Source: Aporhodopirellula aestuarii (lineage in GTDB: Bacteria; Planctomycetota; Planctomycetia; Pirellulales; Pirellulaceae). From it: DNA of 48,212 bases. The stretch is from the NCBI RefSeq assembly GCF_023701485.1, contig NZ_JAMQBK010000027.1, forward strand, positions 1 to 48,212, given 5' to 3'. The notes below the pieces were generated by a model. It made no database searches, was not told the DNA's origin, and was given only the letters and a program-made list of their open reading frames with translations. The position numbers and the translations under genes are program-made. Positions 26,158 to 37,100 of the stretch are shown in pieces; position 1 is the first letter of the stretch; each line of letters starts with the position of its first letter.

Positions 26158-29037
26158 ATGCTGACGATCAAACGATTCCTTTCTTGCCTTCTGTGGGTCT
26201 GCACGATCAGTATCAGCGCCGTCGCCGAAATTCCGGGGGACGGCAAGATTTCTACGGATATCGAGGCTCGACTCAAAATCGCCGGGGATAACCGCGCCGA
26301 AATCGAGCAAGCCTACGCATCCGTTCCCGCGGACCAGCGGGCGGGGATGGAATTCCTGATCGCCAACATGCCCGACTCGGATCTGCAATCGCTCTCCGCG
26401 AAGTTCCTGCTCGAAAACACCGCCCTTGCCTATCAATCGCGAACCTCTGATCCGTGGGCGAGCGATATCCCTTTGGAGGTGTTCTTCAACGACGTTTTGC
26501 CGTACGCGAGCATCAACGAACGCCGTGACAATTGGCGGGCTGATTTCCGCAACCGTTTCTTGCCGCTTGTTTCCGAAGCGAAAACGACCAGTGAGGTTGC
26601 CACGATCCTCAACCAGAAGATCTTTGGAATCCTCGGAGTGCGCTACTCGACTAAGCGAGCCAAAGCAGATCAAAGTCCGTACGAATCGATCGAAGGAACA
26701 ACCGCTTCCTGCACTGGTCTATCGGTTCTGCTGATTGACGCCTGCCGGGCAGTTGGTGTCCCGGCACGTTTTGTGGGCACGCCGTTGTGGACTGATGGCA
26801 GCGGCAATCATTCTTGGGTCGAGATTTGGGACGACGGGTGGCACTTCACCGGCGCCGCTGAACCAACGGGCGTTCGGCTAAACGATGGTTGGTTCCTCAA
26901 ACGCGCCTCCGCGGCAACCGATGATCCCAAACATGCGATCTACGCGACAAGCTTTCGCAAGACTTCGCTGTCGTTTCCTTGCGTCTGGAACCGCACGATC
27001 AAATCGATTCCCGCAGTCAACGTCACGCATCGGTACTCTAGTCTGCGACGCAGCCAAATCGATGCCGGCGCTTCCGCTCACGCGGTCTCACAAATGCAAG
27101 CGTGGTTGGACGACAATGACAATCTTGACGCATTGGCAGCACAAGATTTTGCCCAGGTCCCGCTGACGAAATCGGACACGGAAAAAGCACGCGAAAGCCT
27201 CGCCGCAAAACACCGCTCGTTACTCCGCGCCGAACGCAAAGCAGAATTGGACGCACGCGTGATCCGGCATGGCGAGTTGAAGATGCCGTTCTCCTACAAA
27301 ACGTTCGGCGAAAAGCCCCCTGACGGATGGAGCCTGTACATCTCGTTGCACGGAGGAGGGGGGGCCCCAGCAGGCATCAACGACCGACAGTGGGAGAATC
27401 AGAAAAACCTCTACAAGCTCGAGCAAGGCATTTATCTCGCCCCACGTGCCCCCACCGACACCTGGAACCTTTGGCATCAAGAACACATCGACGTGATGTT
27501 AAAGCGACTGATCCAAGACATGGTGGCGGTCGAAGACGTGAACTGGAACCGCGTCTACGTGATGGGGTATTCCGCCGGCGGTGATGGCGTCTATCAGCTC
27601 GCACCGCGAATGTCAGACTACTGGGCCGCCTCCGCGATGATGGCGGGACACCCTAACGAAACTTCACCTCGAGGCCTGCGTAACGTGCCCTTTGCATTGC
27701 AAGTGGGTGGCAGGGACGCGGCCTACAAACGCAACCAAATTGCGTCGGAGTGGAAAGAAAAACTGGCAAAACTCCACGCCGACGACGATGGCGGCTACAA
27801 ACACTTCGTCAAAATCTACCCCGACAAAGGTCATTGGATGGATCGCGAGGATGCGGTTGCGATCCCGTGGATGGCCCAACACGTCCGCAATCCAACCCCC
27901 ACGCGGATCGTGTGGGTGCAAGACGATGTCACGCACGATGAGTTCTATTGGCTCGCCGTGGATGAAGCAAATCGCAAACCACGCAGCGAAATTACCGCCG
28001 AAGTAAAAGGTCAATCGATCACCCTCACCGCGGAGGGCGTGGACCGGCTCAACGTGCGACTCGATGATCGCTTCATTGACCTCGATCGTCCCGTCAAGAT
28101 CGTCTGCCTAGGCAAAACATTGTTCGAAGGTTTGGCCGAACGCACCATCGGCGAACTAGTACGCACGCTTACTCAGCGTGGGGATCCCAATCTCGCCTTC
28201 CCACACTCGGTCTCGGTCGACTTACCCAAACCGTTCCCGCAAGCATTGATCGGTGACAAAACGATCCCACGCTACCAAGCGGTAAGAGCGAAACAATCGA
28301 TCACGGTCGACGGCAAGCTCGATGAACCGGCGTGGGAAACCTCCACGAAAACGCAACCGTTTGTGGATCTCATCAGCGGAGAATCGACCAAGCACGACAC
28401 CCGGGCCGCGTTGCTTTGGGACGACGAATACTTGTATGTCGGTTTCTGGCTCGCTGAACCCAATGTCAAAGCCAAATACCTCGATCGTGATGACCCGATC
28501 TATTATGACAACGATGTCGAAATATTCATCGCGGGCGAGGACGCGTACTACGAATTTGAAATCAACGCGTTCGGCACGGTCTACGAAGCGTTCTTCGTCT
28601 GGGAAGACGTGTTGAAAGGCGACACCTACGCAGGCGATCCGCAACTGCGCCGTGATCAGTTAAAGGTGCAAGAATTTAATGGCGTCGGTTTCACTGAACA
28701 TCCTCGTGGCAAACGCGTCGCGTTCTTGGGATACGACTTTCCCGAGTTCCAATCCGCCGTGGATATCCAAGGCACGCTCAACGATGACACGGACACCGAC
28801 CAGGGTTGGACCGTCGAACTCGCATTTGCGTGGAAAGGCATGACCGCTCTCGCCGAGGGAGACAAACGATCACTCCCGCCGACGCCGGGCGACCAATGGC
28901 GGATCGATCTGTTTCGGTTCAACTCTTACAAAACCGATCTGCCAAAATTCGACTCGAGCGGTTGGGCAGTGGGTCCGCACGGTGTGTGGGACTCGCACAT
29001 CCCCGAGCTTTTCCCGATCGTCACGTTCGCAGATTGA
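26158..29037 (+). CDS. Secreted transglutaminase-like/serine esterase/CBM9-like fusion protein
   Basis: A 959-residue exported protein with a signal peptide (about residues 1-23). First comes a transglutaminase-like domain: Cys185 in TTASCTGLSVLLID and His218 in GNHSWVEIW, with the third position GAAEP holding Glu in place of Asp. Next, near residues 370-580, is an alpha/beta hydrolase of the esterase D type with LYISLHGGGG, Ser472 in VMGYSAGGD, Asp520 in QVGGRDAAY and His559 in DKGHWM. The last 250 residues match a CBM9-like carbohydrate-binding domain, starting near ITVDGKLDEPAWE. An in-frame TTG lies 4 codons before the chosen ATG. The gene diverges from the rhamnosidase, suggesting action on the same glycan. 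Confidence 0.85.
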   Translation: MLTIKRFLSCLLWVCTISISAVAEIPGDGKISTDIEARLKIAGDNRAEIEQAYASVPADQRAGMEFLIANMPDSDLQSLSAKFLLENTALAYQSRTSDPWASDIPLEVFFNDVLPYASINERRDNWRADFRNRFLPLVSEAKTTSEVATILNQKIFGILGVRYSTKRAKADQSPYESIEGTTASCTGLSVLLIDACRAVGVPARFVGTPLWTDGSGNHSWVEIWDDGWHFTGAAEPTGVRLNDGWFLKRASAATDDPKHAIYATSFRKTSLSFPCVWNRTIKSIPAVNVTHRYSSLRRSQIDAGASAHAVSQMQAWLDDNDNLDALAAQDFAQVPLTKSDTEKARESLAAKHRSLLRAERKAELDARVIRHGELKMPFSYKTFGEKPPDGWSLYISLHGGGGAPAGINDRQWENQKNLYKLEQGIYLAPRAPTDTWNLWHQEHIDVMLKRLIQDMVAVEDVNWNRVYVMGYSAGGDGVYQLAPRMSDYWAASAMMAGHPNETSPRGLRNVPFALQVGGRDAAYKRNQIASEWKEKLAKLHADDDGGYKHFVKIYPDKGHWMDREDAVAIPWMAQHVRNPTPTRIVWVQDDVTHDEFYWLAVDEANRKPRSEITAEVKGQSITLTAEGVDRLNVRLDDRFIDLDRPVKIVCLGKTLFEGLAERTIGELVRTLTQRGDPNLAFPHSVSVDLPKPFPQALIGDKTIPRYQAVRAKQSITVDGKLDEPAWETSTKTQPFVDLISGESTKHDTRAALLWDDEYLYVGFWLAEPNVKAKYLDRDDPIYYDNDVEIFIAGEDAYYEFEINAFGTVYEAFFVWEDVLKGDTYAGDPQLRRDQLKVQEFNGVGFTEHPRGKRVAFLGYDFPEFQSAVDIQGTLNDDTDTDQGWTVELAFAWKGMTALAEGDKRSLPPTPGDQWRIDLFRFNSYKTDLPKFDSSGWAVGPHGVWDSHIPELFPIVTFAD

Positions 29038-29339
29038 GCTACTTGCGCTCCGTCACCCGGCACTCGTGATCTGAATGTGTTTGCAACGATCAGGCGATCC
29101 TCGCGCGCATCGGTCGCCCACTCCTTCAATTTCGAGTCGGTTGGCACCGGTCAGTAAAAAGATTCCGCCATCCGGTGGAACATTCCCAGCCTTCAGGGGG
29201 TCTAAAACCTTGTTTGGGGCACGTTGAACAGTTCATAATTGCGTTCCCATCGAACTAACTCTTCGAGGCGGAACGACAACACCCCGCAAGGACGGCGTCG
29301 GTCTCGGAAGCCACTCGACTTCTTGGAGGAAACCGACGA
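29038..29339. other. 302-bp intergenic region upstream of the DUF1570 gene
   Basis: The stretch has a 7-bp hairpin with one G-T pair at 29163-29180 (TTCCGCC/GGTGGAA), possibly a transcript end for the preceding gene, though no T-run follows. A strong ribosome binding site lies at its right edge. No gene is supported. Confidence 0.4.
29325..29330 (+). promoter_or_regulatory. Strong ribosome binding site for the DUF1570 gene
   Basis: GGAGGA lies 9 bases before the ATG at 29340. It fixes the start codon and stands out because most genes in this window have no recognisable Shine-Dalgarno sequence. Confidence 0.65.
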
Positions 29340-30824
29340 ATGACTCGGGCCGTTCTTTTTTTGGCAGTGGCTATTGCCATCACGCTTGTTGCGGCGTTCG
29401 ACGCCCCAATCGCTAACGCCGACTACACGCTCTACCAATTGCCGGGTTCTGACCTGCAACTGCTTCTCGAAGGCTCGGTGACGTACCACGCCGGGGGCAT
29501 GGCCACGCACAAGCACCCGCGTGGCTCGCTACACTTTAATGCCCGCGACATCCAGGTGCTCAAGAGCCCCTCGGCCGCATCGATCTACTCGAAACGGCTC
29601 CGCGACGTCCGCAACTCCGATGACGTCGAGGAAGCACTCAAACTCGCCCAATGGTGTCTCAAAAACGGGATGCTTGAGCAAGCAAAATCGATGCTCAGTG
29701 TCGCGTGGAAAATCGATTCGTCTCATGAGCGACTCCGAAAACTGGCCGGGTTGATGCGTTATATCAACGCCTCGGTCCCCACCGATCAGCAAGTCGAAGC
29801 TCACGCCCGTGATTTTGTCGGGGGGCGGGCGATGGAGGTCACACGCAGCAAACATTTCCTGCTGCTGCATGATGCGGATCAAACGAAGGACGAAGTCACC
29901 GGGAAGACGCGAGCCGAGATGCGTCTGAATTTACTCGAGACGGTTTACGAGTCGTACTTCCTCACGTTCGCGTTCCGCGGCGTCTTTCTGCGACCACCGA
30001 GCAAACGTTTGGAGGTGGTGTTGTTTAGCCGCCACGGGGACTTCCTCCAAATGGAGCGTCGACTCGGCGGTAGCCTCAAACAAACCGCTGGCTTCTACCT
30101 CCCCGATGAGAACATCTCAATGTTCTACGATTCCGGAACGTCAGAACACTTCCGAGTGCTCATGGACATCGACAAGCAACTCGTGGAGGCTCGCGAGATG
30201 GCCAAGAAGACGCGTATGGCGGGCGCCGGTGATCTCATTCGATTTGCCAAGACCATCGAACTGTTGATCGATATCACGCGCGAAAGCGAAGACGTGTCGA
30301 CGGTGTCCCACGAAGCCATCCATCAGCTGACTGCGAACACTGGCATTTTTCCTCGCGACGCCGCGTTCGTACGCTGGGTCCACGAAGGCATGGCGTCGTA
30401 TTTTGAATCCGCCAAACTCGCCAAATGGAGCGGTGTCGGCGTGGTCGATCAAAGTCGGATCGGATACTACCGGGTGCTCGAACGGGATCCGCTTCGAGGT
30501 AGCCTCGAATTCATTGTTTCCGATTTCGGTTTCGCTGTAGAGGCCACCTTGGGAAACCAATTACCCGCCTACGGTCAAGCATGGGCGCTGACACATTTCC
30601 TCTTTGATCGACGATTCGATTCTTTGATGAAGTTCTACAAGCGGGTCGGTCAGCTCAAGCGAGAAGACGAACTGACCGAGGAAATCTGGAAAGCGCGAGC
30701 GAACACACTTCTCGAAATCTTCGACGAGTGCTTCGGTGATCGAACGACTCTGGAACTCGAATGGCGTCGCTACATGCGTGGACTCAAAACTGACACCGAG
30801 CGTCTCGCTGAAGAAATGAATTAG
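29340..30824 (+). CDS. Secreted DUF1570-family protein with HExxH motif
   Basis: A 494-residue exported protein. A signal peptide covers about residues 1-27. A helical, repeat-like segment (about 95-160) resembles tetratricopeptide-type helices. The C-terminal half matches DUF1570, a family common in planctomycetes. It contains VSHEAIHQL, a zinc-metallopeptidase HExxH motif, followed by WVHEGMASYFES with a downstream Glu that could be the third ligand. This layout is like gluzincin peptidases, but activity in the family is unproven. The gene follows the three-part fusion gene by 302 bp with its own strong ribosome binding site. Confidence 0.8.
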   Translation: MTRAVLFLAVAIAITLVAAFDAPIANADYTLYQLPGSDLQLLLEGSVTYHAGGMATHKHPRGSLHFNARDIQVLKSPSAASIYSKRLRDVRNSDDVEEALKLAQWCLKNGMLEQAKSMLSVAWKIDSSHERLRKLAGLMRYINASVPTDQQVEAHARDFVGGRAMEVTRSKHFLLLHDADQTKDEVTGKTRAEMRLNLLETVYESYFLTFAFRGVFLRPPSKRLEVVLFSRHGDFLQMERRLGGSLKQTAGFYLPDENISMFYDSGTSEHFRVLMDIDKQLVEAREMAKKTRMAGAGDLIRFAKTIELLIDITRESEDVSTVSHEAIHQLTANTGIFPRDAAFVRWVHEGMASYFESAKLAKWSGVGVVDQSRIGYYRVLERDPLRGSLEFIVSDFGFAVEATLGNQLPAYGQAWALTHFLFDRRFDSLMKFYKRVGQLKREDELTEEIWKARANTLLEIFDECFGDRTTLELEWRRYMRGLKTDTERLAEEMN

Positions 30825-31181
30825 CAGGGCGGTGCCGCTTTCTGGCAGACGCACTGGAGTTTTCGCCTCTCAAGTAGCTAAAACTCGCGGAGGTTCCGGA
30901 AGCAGAAAACGCCATTAATTCTCGGTCTCGGAGGACATTGATGGTTTTAGTGTTTTTCTAGCGGCACGGCGCGAGCCGTCCGGTTCCGCGTCACCGGACG
31001 GCTCGCGCCGTGCCGCTACTTTTGAAATCCCGCAGTCATTTAATCGACGTCGGAAGAGACCGGGGTACGTGAAAAGTGGCGCTGTGTAGTTAGATCCTGG
31101 ACGTTTCATAGATAGTCCCGGGACTTGCTTCGATCAGCTATCCGCCGCAGACCCATCCTGTCCGACGGCACTTCTTTGACG
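30825..31181. other. Convergent intergenic region with palindromic repeat copy 2
   Basis: This 357-bp region lies between the 3' ends of the DUF1570 gene (plus) and the NRPS gene (minus). Repeat copy 2 fills its middle. Its long hairpin could end transcription from either side, though no T-run is evident. No gene is supported. Confidence 0.5.
30933..31049. repeat. Palindromic MITE/REP-like repeat, copy 2
   Basis: The element is nearly identical in layout to 4256-4373. Its central hairpin (30960-31017) has a perfect 25-bp stem around an 8-base loop. Relative to copy 1 two stem positions differ, and in both cases the pairing partner has changed to match. Five-base direct repeats TCGGA sit directly outside (30928-30932 and 31050-31054), as an insertion would leave. 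Copy 1 has no such clear duplication. Confidence 0.8.
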
Positions 31182-34100
31182 TCAATGACGATCAATGCTC
31201 ACAATTTCTCGTCGCAAGCGTTCTACCAATCCATGCAACTTGTGCTTGGATAGCATATTGGCATGGGCGCCTTCGACTTCGACGACTTCCAACCTCTCTT
31301 GATCGAAAACACTCCCCCAGCCCAACAGTGGATCGGCGTGATCCTTCCCGGGCCAATTCGCTCGCAGTTTCGCTTTGTACAACGTCGCTGGACCTTCGGC
31401 GGTGTCTGGTCGATATTCGTCGATCACCTGCATGTTCTTTGCGGCTACCTTGGCGTAGATTCCCTTGGTTCCGATGATCCGTTCCAAACGTTTTTCCATC
31501 GTAATCCATCCGAACCGGTACTTAATCGCCAACATCATCGCCACGACTCGTTCGTAAAGATACGTCCAACGTTGGCGTCCCTGACATTGTTTCGCGTACC
31601 GCAGGTGAAAGCACAGACTTTGATAGAGCGGTGCCGGTATCGGCAAACCGGTTGATGCGTCAATGATCGCGAGTGTGACTCGCTCACCCGCACGTCGCAA
31701 CTGCTGCGAAACTTCATAGGCAACGACGCCACCAAACGAAAAACCGGCAAGATGGTAGGGGCCATGTGGCATCACGCGGCGGATCTTTTGCACATGGTGT
31801 CTTGCAATTTCTTCAATTGTGTCGGGTGGCGGGCTCACACCATCGAGACCAAGCGGTTCGACTCCATAAACCGGTCGTTCCTTTCCGAGTTCAGCGGCAA
31901 TCTCCCGGAAGTTTACGAGGTGCCCGTCGATCCCAGGAAAACAAAATAGCGGAGCCTGTTTCAATGGTCTCTCATGCGGCCCGAAGGCATCGAGCGGCAC
32001 CAAGTCGTTCCAATATCCATCGACGCGTGCTTCGTCTTGGCGATACACTTCCGCCAAATCCGAAATCGTCGGACTGCTAACCAGCTTCGTAATCGAAACG
32101 GCTCGACCGAATTCCTTTTCGAGTCGCGTAAACAGGATGGCCGCGCTCAGTGAATCGCCTCCACAGTCGAAGAAATTGCTGCGCGAGTCCAGTCCCTCCA
32201 CGCCCAACACCGATTGCCAGATCCGAATCAATCGATTGACCAGCGGATCACACGTTGTCAGCTCCGTCAAATTCGTCTGATCACCGGAAACGGTCACGGA
32301 CGGGATCGACGCCAGTTTCTTGCGATCAACTTTGCCGCTCGCCGTATAAGGAAAGTCGTCGACCAAACGGAACTGACTCACCATCATGTACGAAGGTACT
32401 TGCGCACTGAGATATTTCTCGAGCTCACATACCGACACGGTGTTGGCATCACACAACACGTGAGCGATCAGTTGCCCTCCCAGCCCGCTGCGTTCGAAAG
32501 TGACGACCGTTTGCTTCACTCCCGGATACCGCGACAACACCACTTCAATTTCGTTCAACTCGACGCGGTGCCCTCGGACTTTCACCTGGAGATCGTTTCG
32601 CCGAATGAACTCGAGTTGCTTGTCCCAATTCAAACGGCAGATATCTCCGGTTCGGTAGAGACGTTGGGTCGGAAGCTCGCGGTGTGGATTGGGAACAAAA
32701 CGTTCGCTGGTCAGGACTTCGTCGGCGAAATACCCTTGCGCCAAACATTGCCCACCCAGGTACAACTCGCCCTCAACGCCTTGCGGCACCGGTTGCTGTT
32801 TTTCATCCAAGATCACCGCAACGCAGTTGTCGATGGTTTGCCCGATCGGAGGAACGGCGGGCCACGTCGTTGGGTCCGACGCAAGTTGATAAGCAGTTAC
32901 AACATGCGTTTCGGTCGGCCCGTAGTGATTCCACAAACGGCATCCTGGACGTCTCTTGAAAAAGTCCCGCACGACAGGCGTGATTTCCAAACGTTCGCCC
33001 GCCGTAACGACTTCACGCAATGCGGACTTTTGAGCGGACTCGCCCGCCACCTCACACAACGTCCGCAAGACGACAAAGGGGACAAAGATGCGTTCCGTTC
33101 CCGATTCGACAATGAAATGCCAAAGTTGATGCAGGTCGCGTTGCATTTCATTCGAAATCAGCAGCAGTTCGCCACCACTACACAAGGTCGCGAAGATCTC
33201 TTGGAACGAAACATCGAAACCGAGAGAGGCGAACTGCAAAGTCTTAGTCGAGGGCGCCGCCTCGCTGTTTGGTAGTTGCCACCGCATCAAGTTCGCGAGA
33301 GCACCATGACGCATCGCAACGCCCTTCGGTTCGCCTGTCGATCCGGAGGTGTAGAGCACGTACGCGAGGTGATCCGGCCCTAGCTCAGGAAAACACACGT
33401 GCTCCAACGGATTCACGGAGATCGCGTCAGAATCGACCCAGATGGCTGCGACTCCGGAATCGTCTAAATTCAGGTCATCGGCCAGCCCCGTGGTTGTGAC
33501 AACCATCCGAGCGCCGCAGCGTTGCAGCATCTGTTGCCGTCGCTGTGCCGGCAACGCGGGATCCATCGGAACATAGCATCCCCCCGCCTTCAATACTCCG
33601 AGAACGGCGACAAGCATGTCAAACGAGCGATCAATCGAGACCGCTACAGGAGCGTCCGGGACAACGCCGTGCTGCACCAAACGGGAGGCAAACCGTGTTG
33701 CACGTTCATCGAGTTCACGATACGTCAACGTCTGTCCCGCGAAACTCACCGCAGGCAAACCCGGAGTACGTTGAACCTGAGCGTTGTATAACGACAACAC
33801 CGACGCAGGTTGATCAAACGCCTCATCCACACCGACATTTTCATTCGCCAGAGACACCTTGGTCAATCGCGGCGGCAACACCACGTCACGTTCTTCCGGC
33901 GAGAGCATTTCGAGCTGATCGACAGGGCACATCGGGTTCGCGATGGCAGCGGACAGCAACGACGGCAGGTGCTCGGCGAAACGTTCCATCCGAGTACGCT
34001 GAAACAATTTGCTGCGATACTGGAGATCGATTCTCAAATACCCTGATGACTCGTTGACGGCGATCAACAAATCGAACTTCGCCATCTGCGTTTCCAAGGC

Positions 34101-37100
34101 AACCGGCTTGGATTTCAGACCACTTAACTCGAGTGGCTCGGCTTCATTTTCCAGGATGAACAACACGCGAAACGGTGTACCGCCCGTTTCTTGGTTGGAT
34201 AGAATTTCTTTCTTCAACAGCTCGAACGGATAGTTCTGATGGGCAAATGCATTGAATGCGGTTTCGCGAACTTTCCTTTGCAGCTCTTCGAACGTACCGC
34301 CTCCATCAAAACGGGTCCGCAGTGGAAGAACATTGATGAAGTACCCGATCAGATCTTCTGTCGCGAGATCGTCCCGAGTCGTCATCGCGGAACCGATGAT
34401 CATGTCTTCTTGCCGGGTATAGCGATAGAAGACCGCCTTGATTGCCGACAACAGCGTGACAAAGAGTGTCGATTGTCGCCGCGAAGAAAACGTTCGCGCC
34501 GCATCGAGCAGTTCGCCCTCGATCTTGAGCGAAATGGTGTCACACAACGCCTCGTCCACCAGACAGTCATCGGTGGGCAAATCCAAGACGGGCAATTCGC
34601 CGTCAAGACTTGCTCGCCAAAACTCCCGATGCTTGGCGAGCGATTCGGAATGATGATGCCGCTGCTGCCAAACCGAATAGTTAGCGTATTGATGCTCGAG
34701 CGGACGTAGCTCGGGAGATCTGTGATGCTTAATCGCGTCGTAGAACGCCGCCAAATCGCGATGCAATACGCCAATCGAATGTCCATCGAACGCGATGTGG
34801 TGAACAACCAGAACAAATCGAAATTCGTTGGCTGCGAGCTGATACAGCACCGCTCGAAAGGGAGCGTCGCTGCTCAATTGAAACGGAACACTGGCAAACT
34901 CTTTCGAACGAGCTTCGAGTACCTGGCGACGCGTCCCTGCGTCACACCCCCGCAAATCCACTCTTTCGATCTTGAACGGAACCGTCGGTTGCACTCGCTG
35001 CAGCAATCCCGAATCGGTCGATTCATACACGGTTCGTAGAATTTCGTGTCGCTCAACGAGGCAGGTGCACGCTTCCTCAAGAACACGCGTGTCCAGTTCA
35101 CCTTCTAAGTCGTAGACCAACGGGATATTATATCGGCCACGATTGTGAATCAGAAAATGTTCAATCCACAATTGTTGTTGATGGGACGACAGCGGCGCAG
35201 TCACGAGACGCTCTCGACTCATTGCCGTCTCGGCATGGTCGCTCGCCGAAGCCTGATGCGATAATTCATCGATTGCTTTCGACATCTCAATCGTATTGAG
35301 CGAGTTCGCGAGAATCCCCCAGAACTCGAGCCGCACTCCGTACCTTGCTTTGATCCGAGCGGCCAAGGCTACCGCGGCCAAGGAGTTCCCACCCAGCTCC
35401 ATGAAACCGACGCTCGGATCAATACTCGGCAGATGCAGAAGTTCGCAGAGCGTCTCGGAAACAAACGCTTCCGTTTCGCTAGCCGAGTGGGCAACGGGCG
35501 AGGGACGACACGACTGATTCGGCGATGGAAGTGCTTTTCGATCCACCTTGCCGTTGGACGTCAACGGTAACTCACCGATGGGAACCAATGCGGACGGCAA
35601 CATGTAGTCTGGGAGACTGCGGCTCAAACTTGCTTTGAGTTTTGCCAAGGTCATGCCGTGTCCTTTTTCGAACACGACATATGCGATCAAGCGTGATCCG
35701 GCCTTCTCGTCACTGGCGGCAACCACCGCGTCGCGCACCTCATGCAACTTCGTAATTTCGGCTTCGATTTCACCCAAACCGATCCGATACCCGTGGATTT
35801 TGACTTGGTGGTCTTTGCGTCCCAGAAACTCCAAATTGCCATCATCGTGATATCGGCACAGATCGCCCGTGCGATAGAGGGTGCCGCCGACCTCAAAGGG
35901 ATCGCTAACGAATTGTTGTTCGGTCAGGTCGGGGCGGTTGAGATAGCCGACCGCCACGCCCGCGCCCCCCAAGCACAACTCACCCGTTTCGCCGATCTTA
36001 CAGAGTTGCCGGTTTTCGTCGACGACATAACAACGCTGATTTCGCAGCGGTTTTCCATAGGGAATGCTAGACCACTCGGGATCAATGGCGTCGATCGCAT
36101 AAATCACCGACCAGATCGAAACTTCCGTACTACCACCAAGGGAAACCAACTTCGCGTCAGGGGCCACTTCTCGAATACGACCGGGAAGTGTCACGGGAAT
36201 CCAATCGCCGCTGAGCATCACCAGCCGCAAACTGGGCAGCAATTTAGATCTGTCGAGGTACGTGACCAACATTTCCATCAATGCCGGGACGGTGTTCCAA
36301 AGCGTCACCTGATGACGTTCGATCAGCGTTTGCCAGCTACCAGGGTTGCGAACCTCGTGCGACGTTGGCAGCACAATGGTCGCCCCTACGCTCAGCATTC
36401 CGAATAGGTCATAAACCGACAAATCGAAACCGAGCGATGACAACGCCAACACACGATCGGATTCGTTAACACGGAATCGAGTATTGATGTCGCGAATCGT
36501 GTTCACCGGCCCGCGATGATTCAGCATCACACCCTTCGGCTTGCCGGTTGATCCCGAGGTAAAGAGCACGTACGCGAGCGACGCCGGAGAAACTCTCGGC
36601 AAACTCTCGAGTGATACCTCGGGCAGGTCATTCAAACCAACCGTTCCCAAGCAAGGCATTTCTTCGAGAACGGCAGCCTCGAGCGTTCCGACAACAAACC
36701 GCGTCTCGGCTTCGCGCAAGAAAAACGCGATTCGGTCACTCGGAAACGAGGGATTAAGAGGCAGATAAGCCGCCCCCGCTTTAAGAATCCCAAGTATGCC
36801 AATATACGCCGAAGGTAAATCGTCGAGAACGACCCCGACCACCTCTTCAGCCGCCACCCCGAGTTCGATGAGCTTCCCAGCGACACGCGTCGACTGTTCG
36901 TCGAGTTCGCCATAAGTCAGCTCGCAATCCCCACAGATTACCGCGACCGAATCGGGTGTCCTTCGGGATTGCTCCGCAAACATCTCGTGAAGACATGGAT
37001 CATCCTGCCAGGGCTCGTCCGTTTGATTCCAGGCATGGATTTGCTGTTGGAGCCGATCGCCATCGAGCGATTCCTGGCACTGCATCGTGTCGCATTTCGC

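Noticed and set aside
32214-33275. Plus-strand open frame of 353 codons inside the NRPS gene
   Set aside because: It lies fully antisense to the A2 domain and shows no known domain.
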